DNA from: Ignavibacteria bacterium
GTDB taxonomy: Bacteria; Bacteroidota; Ignavibacteria; UBA10030
Direction of reading: 5' to 3'
DNA length: 64,000 nucleotides
NCBI GenBank assembly: GCA_016873805.1
Contig: VGVZ01000002.1
Coordinates: forward strand, 1-64,000
The notes beneath the pieces were generated by a model that ran no database searches, had not been told where the DNA came from, and worked only from the letters and a program-made list of their open reading frames with translations. Positions 18,771 to 27,594 of the stretch are shown in pieces (position 1 is the stretch's first letter; every line of letters begins with the position of its first letter). Position numbers and translations under genes: made by a program.

Positions 18771-19181
18771 TTACCTCGTTTGGAGATATCCCCAGAGATA
18801 GCTTGCCATCCCCGTGTGCTTGAAGCCAAGCTTCTGGCAGACGGGGTCATCCGGCGCACATTGCTCTTTCGTCAGCTTTCCGCTCCAGACTGCCGCTTCG
18901 AATGTCCCCTTCTCGAATTTGGAGTTGATTTCAAGCTCCTTGACGAAGATTCCCGGCTTGATCGGGAAAGAGTAGTGTACGCCTTCGTTCAGCAAATTGG
19001 ATGCGTTGGGCGGATAGAGAGAGATGCCCAGATGAAGTCCGGCATCGGGGACTTCGACGCTGATTTTCAGAATGAGCTTGCCGAGAGGATTTTTGACGAT
19101 TTCGTACCCCACGGCATGACCTTTGGATTGTCCGAACGACAGCGTCGCGCAGATGAGAAGAAGTGTGAATACTCTGAGCAT
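18771..19181 (-). CDS. Secreted hypothetical protein, first gene of the six-gene operon
   Basis: 136 residues from the ATG at 19181 (MLRVFTLLLICATLSFGQ), which gives a clean signal peptide; an earlier start at 19265 would hide it. The mature part is beta-rich and contains two cysteines (EQCAPDDPVCQ) that could form a disulfide. Family not recognised. Only two bases separate it from the PqqD-like gene. It could be a periplasmic binding partner or the modified substrate of the pathway; both are speculation. Confidence 0.65.
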   Translation of the reverse strand: MLRVFTLLLICATLSFGQSKGHAVGYEIVKNPLGKLILKISVEVPDAGLHLGISLYPPNASNLLNEGVHYSFPIKPGIFVKELEINSKFEKGTFEAAVWSGKLTKEQCAPDDPVCQKLGFKHTGMASYLWGYLQTR

Positions 19182-19365
19182 AGGTCTTGGATCAGGAGTT
19201 GTGATTATGGTTTGATGATCTTCAAGGTACTGCTTTGATGTTCCCTGCGGCGTGAGCTGCGGCACAATGCGATCGTCTGACCGTCTGGAGTACAGCGAGA
19301 CGACGGCAAGTGGAAGAGGGCTTTGTATCGCGCCCGATATGCAGTCGGATGCTCCTCTCTTCCCA

Positions 19366-19734
19366 TCAATCTTCCACTTTCTTCCCCGTCATCAGCTGCA
19401 ACAGGTCTTTGAAGCGCATGGCGCGCTCACGCCACACAAACGGTATGAACAGCCAAACAGCGGTGGGGGCATAGGTGAGCAGGCGCTGCGACATCGGGTC
19501 GTCTCCGTAGATGAACGACGTCTCCCGGAACAACTCAATCACGAATGAGATATTGACGAACACCCCGATGGCGAGGATTGCGTAGAAATACGTCATGTAC
19601 CTCGTGTTCGCGCCGTGGAGAAACTCAACGATCGCATCATCTCCCTTTTTCCTGACTTTTTTTGGAATGAGTCTAAACACCTGTAGGAGCTCGCGCTCAT
19701 CTCCGGCCGACTCAGTCTTCACATCAGCGCTCAT
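19366..19734 (-). CDS. Two-helix membrane protein, unknown
   Basis: 122 residues: a charged N terminus, two hydrophobic segments (about 48-68 and 82-100), and a basic C-terminal helix with MRFKDLLQLMTGKK. No family recognised. It is followed upstream on the same strand by the CNNM/CorC gene with a 40-base gap, so the two may be co-transcribed. Confidence 0.6.
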   Translation of the reverse strand: MSADVKTESAGDERELLQVFRLIPKKVRKKGDDAIVEFLHGANTRYMTYFYAILAIGVFVNISFVIELFRETSFIYGDDPMSQRLLTYAPTAVWLFIPFVWRERAMRFKDLLQLMTGKKVED

Positions 19735-19774
19735 GTCATCCTCCCAACGTTAGCATATCGCTGTGCATTTTGTG

Positions 19775-21085
19775 TTATTCGTTTTCGGCTTCCGGGATTC
19801 GCCGCACCCGGATCATTTCCACGGCCCGTTCGTCAACCTCTTCAATCGTAAATTCGACTCCGTTGACCTGAAGAGATTCCCCTTTCGTCGGGATGTGGCC
19901 AAGCTGTTCCATCACAAACCCGCCGATGGAAAGAACGTCTTTTGGAGATAGCTCCCGGTTCATCAATCGTTCAATCTCATTCGTCGTCATCATTGCGTCG
20001 ACGAGATACTCGTCATCCGTGATCTTGGTCATCTCCGGAACTTCGCGATCAAACTCATCCTGGATGGTTCCGACCAACTCTTCCAGCACATCCTCGAGCG
20101 TCAGAAGCCCCGCTGTTCCTCCGTATTCATCGACGAGGATGACAACATGCGTTTTCTTATGAAGCATGACATCGAGGGCCTTTTCGAGATAGACCGTTTC
20201 CGGCAGGAACGAAACATCCCGCAACACCGATTCAAGCGAGAAGTTCTCACGGTGGTTCAGTTCATGCTTGAAGATATCCTTGGTATGAACAACACCGATG
20301 ATGTTGTCGATCGAGTCGCTGAAGACCGGATAGCGGGAGTACTTGTTCCGACGCATGGTGTCAATACTTTGCTGGATCGGATCTTCCACTTTCAGGGCAA
20401 CCATTTCCCGGCGCGGAACCAAGAAATGGCGCGCTTGCTTGCGCCGGAAATCCATTGCATTGAGGACGATTGTTTTGCTCGTGAGGGAAACATTCTTTTC
20501 CTGAGCCAGCAGCAAGCGGATTTCCTCAGACGAGTGCATCAGCTCTTCCTCGCTCACGTGGCGAATGCCGATGATGCGCAGGATCAGATTTGATACGAAA
20601 TCCAGGATCTTGATGAATGGGCTGAAGACGAAAAAGAAGGCCCTCAGGGGATACGCGATCCACAGCGTCAGGTTCTGAGCTTTCTGGATGGCAATCGACT
20701 TCGGGACAAGTTCGCCGAAGATGATATTCAGGAACGTCACCAGACCGAAGGCGATGCTGAAGGAAATCGCCTGCACAACCTGCGGATTCTCAATGCCAAG
20801 TCCGGTAAACACACCAACCAGCATTCGGGCGACAAACGGTTCTCCCAGCCATCCCAGAGCCACGCTGGTCATCACATTGCCGAACTGCGTTGCGGATAGA
20901 TAAACATCGAGGTGCCCGAGAATGCTCTTGGCGATCTTTGCCCGACGATGTCCTTTGACGACAAGCGCTTCGATTTGGGTTGAACGAACCCGAACGAGGG
21001 CAAATCCCGAAGCGGTGAAGAAACCGTTGAGGAGAGCGATCAGAACAAGAAGGGTGATATTGGAGAATCCCTGCCAGGCGTCCAT
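19775..21085 (-). CDS. CNNM/CorC (HlyC-type) membrane protein
   Basis: 436 residues: N-terminal CNNM/DUF21 transmembrane domain (about 1-190, four helices), two CBS domains (about 205-330, with FLVPRREMVAL and VVHTKDIFKHE) and a C-terminal CorC_HlyC domain (about 345-430). The family is linked to Mg2+ and Co2+ efflux or resistance. Annotations as hemolysin are historical. Start ATG is behind a TTGAAG-N17-TATATT promoter. Confidence 0.9.
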   Translation of the reverse strand: MDAWQGFSNITLLVLIALLNGFFTASGFALVRVRSTQIEALVVKGHRRAKIAKSILGHLDVYLSATQFGNVMTSVALGWLGEPFVARMLVGVFTGLGIENPQVVQAISFSIAFGLVTFLNIIFGELVPKSIAIQKAQNLTLWIAYPLRAFFFVFSPFIKILDFVSNLILRIIGIRHVSEEELMHSSEEIRLLLAQEKNVSLTSKTIVLNAMDFRRKQARHFLVPRREMVALKVEDPIQQSIDTMRRNKYSRYPVFSDSIDNIIGVVHTKDIFKHELNHRENFSLESVLRDVSFLPETVYLEKALDVMLHKKTHVVILVDEYGGTAGLLTLEDVLEELVGTIQDEFDREVPEMTKITDDEYLVDAMMTTNEIERLMNRELSPKDVLSIGGFVMEQLGHIPTKGESLQVNGVEFTIEEVDERAVEMIRVRRIPEAENE

Positions 21086-21115
21086 ACCGTTTCATGAGAT
21101 GTTGCGGCTTGTTTC

Positions 21116-21144
21116 AATATAGCAGAAAACGCGCCCCGCTTCAA
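21116..21144 (-). promoter_or_regulatory. Sigma70-like promoter of the CNNM/CorC gene
   Basis: Minus strand TTGAAG (21144-21139), 17-base spacer, TATATT (21121-21116), 31 bases before the start codon at 21085. Confidence 0.5.
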
Positions 21145-21331
21145 GAATCCGCATGAATGGCTTGAAAACCAGCGCAATTTTCGGCATCATGACGCGGCAA
21201 AACATCACCCATGACAGGTGGATGAGGAGACCGCCTTCCGCGCTCCCTCTACGTCTTTGCGTCCCCACCGGACTTCACAAACGGCCTGAGGGGGGCAGGT
21301 CTGCGCCAGCTTTTCAAAACGAAAAAACAAA

Positions 21332-21370
21332 TCGCGGGGGCGCGGAGGGCCCAGAGAAACGCAGAGAGGG
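21332..21370 (+). repeat. Partial copy of the CGCAGAG-type dispersed repeat
   Basis: A CGCGGGGGCGCGGAGGG...CGCAGAGAGGG stretch matches one arm of the repeat at 22110-22178. The other arm is missing. It lies in the 21145-21413 gap, where no gene is seen. Confidence 0.4.
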
Positions 21371-21413
21371 ACGTCTCTCTCTCTTTTTCTCCTGATTGTC
21401 TTTCGAAGAAGTT

Positions 21414-22076
21414 ATGAACCGAGTGGCAAAATCAGGACTGGCTTTCGCAGTGCTCTTTATCCTGCTCATCGTCTATCTCCAGAGCGGTGTGCAAGATGAA
21501 GCATCGCTTGCACGTTTGCGCGAGATCGGCGCCAATCCGTATTCGGCTATCATTATTGTGGCCGCGATGACCGGTGCCTGGCTCTATGCGCTTCCCGCCT
21601 CCATTTTCTTTTTTGTCACTCCGCTTCTCTTTGCCCCACTACAGACAACGGTGATCGTCTGTATCGGAAGTCTGACCGGCTCTGCCGCCGGGTATTGGGG
21701 CGCGCGGTTTGTAGGAGGACCTTGGTTTGAGAAGTTCCGCGAGCACCGGATCACAAAGTTCCTTCAACGGCACTCCAGCTTTGCGAGCCTCTTTGCGATC
21801 CGGGTCTTTCCGAGCTCCCCCCACGGATTCATTAACTATGGGGCGGGGCTCCTGCAGATCTCGTTCGTCAAGTTCATACTTGCCACTGTCATCGGCGTCG
21901 GGATCAAGGCGTACCTGTATGCAAATGCGATCGAAGGAAGTGTCGGGGCAAAAAGCATCCTCGATGCGCTTAACTGGCAGACTGTTAGCGCGCTGAGCGC
22001 ACTTGGCATCTTAGCAATTATCGGTCACATCGTCCGCCAGCGCTGGAAGCGGATGGATGAAAATCTGGAGAGATAA
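21414..22076 (+). CDS. TVP38/TMEM64 (VTT/DedA-like) membrane protein
   Basis: About 220 residues with five or six hydrophobic segments and the VTT-domain features: the PASIFFFVTPLLF hairpin, GSAAGYWGARFVGG and the FRVFP-like SLFAIRVFPSSPHGFINY segment. The family includes lipid scramblase-like DedA and TVP38 proteins. The start is uncertain: the ATG at 21414 follows AAGAAG too closely, and a TTG at 21396 would add six residues. Downstream (112 bases, through a repeat) lies a GT39 gene. Confidence 0.82.
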   Translation: MNRVAKSGLAFAVLFILLIVYLQSGVQDEASLARLREIGANPYSAIIIVAAMTGAWLYALPASIFFFVTPLLFAPLQTTVIVCIGSLTGSAAGYWGARFVGGPWFEKFREHRITKFLQRHSSFASLFAIRVFPSSPHGFINYGAGLLQISFVKFILATVIGVGIKAYLYANAIEGSVGAKSILDALNWQTVSALSALGILAIIGHIVRQRWKRMDENLER

Positions 22077-22109
22077 TCATCAACGAGAAGAAATGAACCC
22101 CGAAGATTG

Positions 22110-22178
22110 AACCGCGGAGAGCGCAGAGACTCGCAGAGGTGGTTGATATTCTCTGCGCCCTCCGCGTCCTCTGCGGTT
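22110..22178 (+). repeat. Dyad repeat, CGCAGAG family
   Basis: About 69 bases that begin AACCGCGGAGAGCGCAGAG and end with the near reverse complement CTCTGCG...CTCTGCGGTT, forming an imperfect hairpin. Partial copies lie at 21332-21370 and 44433-44466. REP-like intergenic element between the VTT and GT39 genes. Confidence 0.6.
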
Positions 22179-22188
22179 ACTCTTTTCA

Positions 22189-23760
22189 ATGAGTATAGGT
22201 ATGAGGAACCTCATCCAGAACCTGAAACACCACCTCGCCCAACCGGAAATCCGGCTTCTCCTCTTCTTCGCAATCATCAAATTCCTGATCCACTTCCTCA
22301 CCAACCTCACGGGCGGGTACGGCTACTTCCGGGATGAGCTTTATTATGTTGCCTGCTCCGAACGGCTCGATCTGGGGTACGTCGATCAGCCACCGCTGTC
22401 GATCTTCATCCTTGCTGTCAATCGGCTGGTGCTCGGCGATTCCATCGTGGCGCTCCGTTTCCTCCCGGCCCTCGTTGGCGCTGCGACGGTCTTCGTGGCT
22501 GGATTGATTGTTCGGGAGCTGGGGGGCGGGAGAACGGCAATTATTGTGGCATCTCTCGCGGGAATCCTTTCCATCATCCGGATTGCGATGGATTCGATCT
22601 ATTCCATGAACACGTTTGACCACCTCTTCTGGGCAATCGCGGTCTTCGCATTCGTGCGGTTGATCAGGACGGAAGATCCACGCTATTGGTACGCCATGGG
22701 CCTCGCGATCGGTCTCGGACTGCTCAACAAAGTTTCCCTCATGTGGCTCGGATTCGGCATTGTGGCTGCTCTGGTGTTCAGTCCGCTCCGATTCTGGCTG
22801 AAACGCCCTCAACCGTACATCGCAGCGTTCCTCGTCCTGCTTCTCTTCCTGCCGTACATCATCTGGAATGTGACACATGACTTCGCGCACCTTGAGTTTA
22901 TTCGGAATGCCACACGGGGAAAATATGCGAGTCAGAATCCCGTGACCTTCCTGCTGGGTCAATTTCTCACGAACAATCCGGCGCTCGTTGTGATCTGGGT
23001 CGCGGGGCTGATCGGCCTCTTCGCCACAACATCGCTCCGTCCGTTTCGACCTCTCGCCATTATTTTTCTCGGGGTGACCGCGATTCTGGTTGCCAACATT
23101 CATTCAAAATCCGAGTATCTCTCCCCAGCGTTCGTGATCTTGTTTGCGACTGGGGGCGTGGTGTGGGAGCAGTTGTTCACGCGTCCACGCTGGGGTCGAT
23201 TCAGGAGTGCAATACTCATCGCGGTCGTAATCATCGGTCTGGTGCCGGTGCCGATTACGCTGCCGGTGCTTCCAATTGATACTTACATCCGGTATGCCGC
23301 ACTCGTGGGATTCGGACAATACACTTCTGAGGGGAAGAAGATGGCCGAGCTTCCACAGTTTTATGCCGACCGGTTCGGTTGGGAACAGAAAGCAGAAGAT
23401 GTCGCGCGTGTTTTTCACAAGCTGACGCCGGAAGAACAATCAAAGGCGATGATCTTTGCCGATAACTACGGGAGGTGCGCGGCCATTGATTTCTTCGGTC
23501 GGAAGTACGGACTCCCGAAAACCATCGGCCGACATAACAATTATTGGATCTGGGGACCGCGCGGCTCGGCGGGCGAACTCGTGATTGTTCTCGGAGGCAA
23601 TCTCGAAGACAAGCTTGAGGTATTCGAACGCGTGGAAATCGCCGGCGTCTCGTCCTGCACGTACTGCATGCCGTACGAAAACAATTTGAGAATCTACGTG
23701 TGTCGAAATCTCAAAGGAGATCTCCAAGAATTCTGGTTGCAGATCAGGCACTTCGATTGA
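22189..23760 (+). CDS. Glycosyltransferase family 39 (PMT/ArnT-like) membrane protein
   Basis: 523 residues with about ten membrane helices. The first periplasmic loop has the catalytic-type acidic pair in YFRDELYY and the nearby DQPPLS, both typical of PMT_2/ArnT-like glycosyltransferases that use polyprenyl-phosphate sugars. The C-terminal ~130 residues are soluble (FGQYTSEGKKMAELPQ onward). It probably glycosylates a lipid or protein at the outer face of the inner membrane. The alternative start M5 (22201) is possible. Confidence 0.85.
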   Translation: MSIGMRNLIQNLKHHLAQPEIRLLLFFAIIKFLIHFLTNLTGGYGYFRDELYYVACSERLDLGYVDQPPLSIFILAVNRLVLGDSIVALRFLPALVGAATVFVAGLIVRELGGGRTAIIVASLAGILSIIRIAMDSIYSMNTFDHLFWAIAVFAFVRLIRTEDPRYWYAMGLAIGLGLLNKVSLMWLGFGIVAALVFSPLRFWLKRPQPYIAAFLVLLLFLPYIIWNVTHDFAHLEFIRNATRGKYASQNPVTFLLGQFLTNNPALVVIWVAGLIGLFATTSLRPFRPLAIIFLGVTAILVANIHSKSEYLSPAFVILFATGGVVWEQLFTRPRWGRFRSAILIAVVIIGLVPVPITLPVLPIDTYIRYAALVGFGQYTSEGKKMAELPQFYADRFGWEQKAEDVARVFHKLTPEEQSKAMIFADNYGRCAAIDFFGRKYGLPKTIGRHNNYWIWGPRGSAGELVIVLGGNLEDKLEVFERVEIAGVSSCTYCMPYENNLRIYVCRNLKGDLQEFWLQIRHFD

Positions 23761-23823
23761 GGCCGGATATCACTACACTCGCCCGTGCTTCTTGGCAGTG
23801 AGGGATGCTCCCGCGTAACTCCC

Positions 23824-24714
23824 ATGACACATCCATCCCAACACGGATTGCGTTCGACCTTCTTCGGCATCGTCACTAATACAGTGCTGGCGGCCATCAA
23901 AGGGATTGCCGGGGTTGTGGGGAACTCGTATGCACTCATCGCTGATGCCGTCGAGTCGGCCACCGATATCGCGAGCTCGCTGATCGTCTGGGGTGGATTG
24001 AAGATTTCCGGTATACCGCCGGATGCGGATCACCCGTACGGTCACGGGAAAGCGGAGCCACTCGCGGCGATCGTCATATCACTCGCCCTCGTTGCCGCCG
24101 CAATCGGCATTGGCATTCAGAGTGTCAGAGAAATCATTACGCCTCACCATGCGCCGGCTCCTTTCACGCTGATCGTTCTCCTCGCGGTCGTCATCACCAA
24201 GGAGTTGCTTTTTCGGTTCGTTTTTGCGGTCGGTTCGAGGATCGAGAGCACCGCCGTCATGGGCGATGCGTGGCACCATCGGAGCGATGCGATTACCTCA
24301 ACGGCAGCATTCATCGGTATATCGATTGCTCTCATCGGCGGGCCCGGTTACGAAAGCGCGGACGATTGGGCCGCGCTGTTTGCCTCGGTCATCATCACGG
24401 CAAATGCATATCGTATCCTGCGGCCGGCAGTGAACGAAGTGATGGATGCCGCCCCATCGTCGGTTGTCGAGGATGAAGTTCGAAGGACTGCACAACGCGT
24501 CGAAGGCGTCATTGCCCTCGAGAAATGTTTTATCCGAAAAATGGGATTCTCATATTATGTTGATCTCCATGTGACAGTTGACGGGAAGATTTCCGTTCGC
24601 GCAGGGCACGACATCGCTCGGGAGGTAAAAACCACGATCTGTCGTACTCACCCCACCGTCGCCGATGTGTTGGTTCATATCGAGCCCTCCGATCTGCTGC
24701 GCGAGGCGCAGTGA
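23824..24714 (+). CDS. Cation diffusion facilitator family transporter
   Basis: 296 residues from the ATG at 23824 (MTHPSQHG). Six membrane helices carry the CDF metal sites DAVESATD (41-48) in helix 2 and DAWHHRSD in helix 5, with the family loop DHPYGHGK (69-75). The C-terminal cytoplasmic domain (about 210-296) has the HVTVDGKISVRAGHDIA ferredoxin-like fold. Predicted to export divalent cations such as Zn2+, Fe2+ or Mn2+ in exchange for protons. Confidence 0.93.
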   Translation: MTHPSQHGLRSTFFGIVTNTVLAAIKGIAGVVGNSYALIADAVESATDIASSLIVWGGLKISGIPPDADHPYGHGKAEPLAAIVISLALVAAAIGIGIQSVREIITPHHAPAPFTLIVLLAVVITKELLFRFVFAVGSRIESTAVMGDAWHHRSDAITSTAAFIGISIALIGGPGYESADDWAALFASVIITANAYRILRPAVNEVMDAAPSSVVEDEVRRTAQRVEGVIALEKCFIRKMGFSYYVDLHVTVDGKISVRAGHDIAREVKTTICRTHPTVADVLVHIEPSDLLREAQ

Positions 24715-24759
24715 CGGCTTACGTTCAGCAAAGACTCTCATCAATCCGGAGTGAAATCC

Positions 24760-25608
24760 ATGGCTCTCAAAATCATCATCGTTGGTGCTTCACTGATTGC
24801 ATTGTTCATCGTCGTGGTGCTCATCGCCGCATCGGCATTTCGAAGCGACATCGAATCGGAGATTGTCGCGATGTTCGAACAGGGCGAGCTCCCCGATCGG
24901 ACGGTAATCACCGAGGCCGACATTGAGTCTCTTCCCGAACCAATCCAGCGCCACCTCCGATATGCTCAGGTGGTCGGCAAATCGAGAGTGCAGTACATCC
25001 GTCTACGGCAACGCGGTATGTTTCGGACAAGACCCGACCAGGCGTGGATGCCGATCGAAGCCGATCAGTACTATACGGTAGACCCTCCGGCCTTTGTCTG
25101 GCACGCGCGCATGCAGATGATTCCTCTCGTCTCCGTCGTGATCCGGGACAAGTATCTCGAGGGGGAAGGTGAGATCCTCGGAAAGTTGTTATCGATTGTG
25201 ACGGTTGCGCACGGCACGGGACGCGAAATCAACCAGGGTGCGCTTCTCCGGTTTCTGAATGAAATCATGTGGTTCCCCACCGCGTATCTGAGCGATTATC
25301 TGACCTGGGAAGAGATTGATTCATCATCTGCGCGGGTGAGAATGTCATATGGAGGGATCAGCGCATCGGCAGTGCTGTACATTGACAAGGAAGGAAAGCT
25401 GATCGATTTCGTATGTGATCGGTACATAATGACCGATTCCGGAAGTAATTTGGAAGAATGGTCGACACCGATATCCGGGTACGGTGAGTTTGAAGGACTG
25501 AGACTCCCCACGGAGGGGGAAGGAGTGTGGAGATTGAAGTCGGGAGATTTTTCGTATTTCAGGCTGAAGATCGAATCGATTGAATACGGTAGGCCGGAGT
25601 TGTTCTGA
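24760..25608 (+). CDS. DUF6544 family protein
   Basis: 282 residues from the ATG at 24760, which is nine bases after GGAG; a GTG at 24751 is too close to that site. One N-terminal membrane helix (about 4-24) precedes a mixed domain with LPEPIQRHLRYAQVVGKS, the GRMF-like RQRGMFRTRP and a later WFPTAYL segment, as in DUF6544 proteins. Function unknown. It follows the CDF gene by 45 bases. Confidence 0.75.
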   Translation: MALKIIIVGASLIALFIVVVLIAASAFRSDIESEIVAMFEQGELPDRTVITEADIESLPEPIQRHLRYAQVVGKSRVQYIRLRQRGMFRTRPDQAWMPIEADQYYTVDPPAFVWHARMQMIPLVSVVIRDKYLEGEGEILGKLLSIVTVAHGTGREINQGALLRFLNEIMWFPTAYLSDYLTWEEIDSSSARVRMSYGGISASAVLYIDKEGKLIDFVCDRYIMTDSGSNLEEWSTPISGYGEFEGLRLPTEGEGVWRLKSGDFSYFRLKIESIEYGRPELF

Positions 25609-26173
25609 AGAAACTGACCGCGGATTGGCGCGAAAAAGCACGGATGTACGCGGATTGAGGGTCTCAATCCGCGACGATCCGCGCATCCTCCGTGTTTATC
25701 CGCGGTCAATTTACGAATCTTCCAATCCCCTCCTCTCTCATTTCACTTCTCGCTTCTCGCATCTCACCTTTCGCCCTTCCCCTACTATTGTTAACCTCTT
25801 TTCATCCACTCCTTCCTTGACAAGTATCCCGATCTTCTGTACAATCTTGCAACGTACCGTGCGGTTGAGCTGTAGAATGCCATCAGCCGATTCGACGTCG
25901 AAGCGCCTCACCGACACTTCCCCGCCAATCCTTCTTCCCTGATCGACATTCTCGTGCTGGATGAAAGCAATGATGATGCATCGCCTATGGTGCATCACTC
26001 CGATCATTGTGGACAGCGAGAGAACACGAACGATCAGTTTCCGCGCCGGCGACAGGATTCATACCTGTCGTTCCGCTCCCCGCTTCTCACCACGAGCGCG
26101 TATATGATTCCTGCCCTTGAACGGACCATTCGTTCTCGCCCTCCACGACCAGATTCAATCTTCCGGAGGAACT
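25609..26173. other. Repeat-rich intergenic region
   Basis: 565 bases holding a dyad repeat (25615-25708) and a pyrimidine-rich tract (25719-25786). A minus-strand frame at 25738-26007 encodes an 89-residue peptide without recognisable family; it could be a gene remnant. No convincing gene otherwise. Confidence 0.5.
25615..25708 (+). repeat. CGCGGAT dyad repeat, copy 1
   Basis: 94 bases with perfect 11-base terminal inverted repeats, TGACCGCGGAT and ATCCGCGGTCA. The inner palindrome CGCGGATTGAG-ggt-CTCAATCCGCG is perfect. It is followed by a pyrimidine tract, as are the copies at 29708 and 32613. Confidence 0.75.
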
Positions 26174-26659
26174 ATGATACAGCGACTCCTTTTCTGCGGC
26201 GTTCTGTTCGGATTAGTCCTCTCTTCGCTTTCGTGCTCCAAGGACGATCCGACAAGCCCTGACCCCGGATCAGCCAACGTTGCCCAGTACGCCGGCACAT
26301 GGACGGGTACGACCGGGCAGAGTTTGCCGGTCTACTTTCATGTCAAACCCAACGGCGAGATCGATAGCCTTACGATCCGAATCCGAATGAGTTTTCCGAC
26401 CTTCACCTGCCTGGCGACGTTCGACAAAGACTCAGCTATAACTGTCCAGGGAAACTCATTTGTTGCGCGGGTGAAGTACGCGGGAGCGAACTTCGTTACT
26501 CGTGTGCACGCAACGCTCGGTTCCTCCTCCGCGGCCGATGGGTCGTACGACGGATACGGCGGCTCATTCTCCATCGTCTGCGGAAGCATCATCTCCATGG
26601 GCACCGCAGGGACTGTTATCTCAAAAGGAACCTGGAGCGCGACGAAGACAGGTCCGTGA
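26174..26659 (+). CDS. Small lipoprotein, YAGxWxGTT family
   Basis: 161 residues from the ATG at 26174, seven bases after GGAGGA. A lipoprotein signal (LLFCGVLFGLVLSSLSC, lipidated Cys about residue 19) precedes a Pro/Asp linker and a beta domain with YAGTWTGTTGQSLPVYF. The gene at 28797 is a clear paralogue with the same opening and the FTC motif. Function unknown; surface or periplasmic lipoprotein. Confidence 0.75.
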   Translation: MIQRLLFCGVLFGLVLSSLSCSKDDPTSPDPGSANVAQYAGTWTGTTGQSLPVYFHVKPNGEIDSLTIRIRMSFPTFTCLATFDKDSAITVQGNSFVARVKYAGANFVTRVHATLGSSSAADGSYDGYGGSFSIVCGSIISMGTAGTVISKGTWSATKTGP

Positions 26660-26928
26660 GCTGCACCCCGCGCCTAGCACTTTTTGTCCCTATCGCTGCG
26701 AGAATGAGCGAACGACGGACCTGTGAGACGAGTTGTCTTGAAAGCACGTTCAGGCCGTTCACATACTATCAAGATTGGTATGCACAGCCGATGTTTGGCG
26801 CTTTGTGTAGGCTTCTGAAGATGGAGAGGGGTTGATAGATTGCACTATCACTGGTTGTCCATCGGTATGGCAATCTGAGTTTCAAGTAATCTTTGACCTC
26901 AATGTATCATGATCAGGAGTACTGCTCC

Positions 26929-27477
26929 ATGAAAAACTTGTTCTTCCTTCTGATCGGAGTCGTGCTGCTTCTGACGGGGTGTGCAGCGCGTTCTCCAAAT
27001 CTTCTTATATCCTCGGATCCCGGGGTGTTCACCATTACTTCGCTTCCTGCAACCTTGAAAGTTAAACGCGTCGAGAAATCTACGGAGGCAAAGCTCGTCA
27101 GCGATCTAATAACATTTGACACGTGGGGCCGTCCGAATGCAAATGCTACGAAAGCGCGGCCGAACCAGGGGTTTGTCTATCTTATCATCGAAGTCAACAT
27201 TAGAAACACCAGCCAAAAGGACATCAACCTCTATGGATCCAGATTCAATGGCCGGACTTCCAACGAGATGGATCGAAATGTGAAGAACCTCCGGATGTAC
27301 AACGAGTTAATCATGGAAGATGGGAACACCTATTATACAAGAATCGATGGATTATTCACGACTTATGAAGCTAATGACAGCGGGATTCAGGTGCTTCTCA
27401 CGACTATTGAAAAAGATGCAGCATCGCTCACCCTCCTGTACGGCTCCCAGATCCTTGGTACCATAAGGTTCAGGTGA
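26929..27477 (+). CDS. Lipoprotein, DUF4352-like
   Basis: 182 residues from the ATG at 26929, behind AGGAG. Lipobox LLTGC. The mature part contains GFVYLIIEVNIRNTSQKDINL, which resembles the core of DUF4352-type immunoglobulin-like domains, and a C-terminal LTLLYGSQILGTIRF strand pair. Function unknown. It is one of a run of small lipoproteins in this segment. Confidence 0.68.
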   Translation: MKNLFFLLIGVVLLLTGCAARSPNLLISSDPGVFTITSLPATLKVKRVEKSTEAKLVSDLITFDTWGRPNANATKARPNQGFVYLIIEVNIRNTSQKDINLYGSRFNGRTSNEMDRNVKNLRMYNELIMEDGNTYYTRIDGLFTTYEANDSGIQVLLTTIEKDAASLTLLYGSQILGTIRFR

Positions 27478-27594
27478 CTAGGAAACAAACAACGCAGCAA
27501 ATTGACCAACTTCAGCACTGCTGCAGGCAGCGGTAGCAACGAAGCTCGCTATGTTGCCACGCCTCGCCTGATTCTGGAAGGAATAGGATAACCC

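Noticed and set aside
22186-23103. 305-codon minus-strand frame
   Set aside because: Antisense to the GT39 gene; extreme Glu/Asp/Arg content typical of a shadow frame.
25738-26007. 89-codon minus-strand frame as a gene
   Set aside because: Runs into the pyrimidine tract, no family seen, no ribosome site judged convincing; kept only as a possible remnant.
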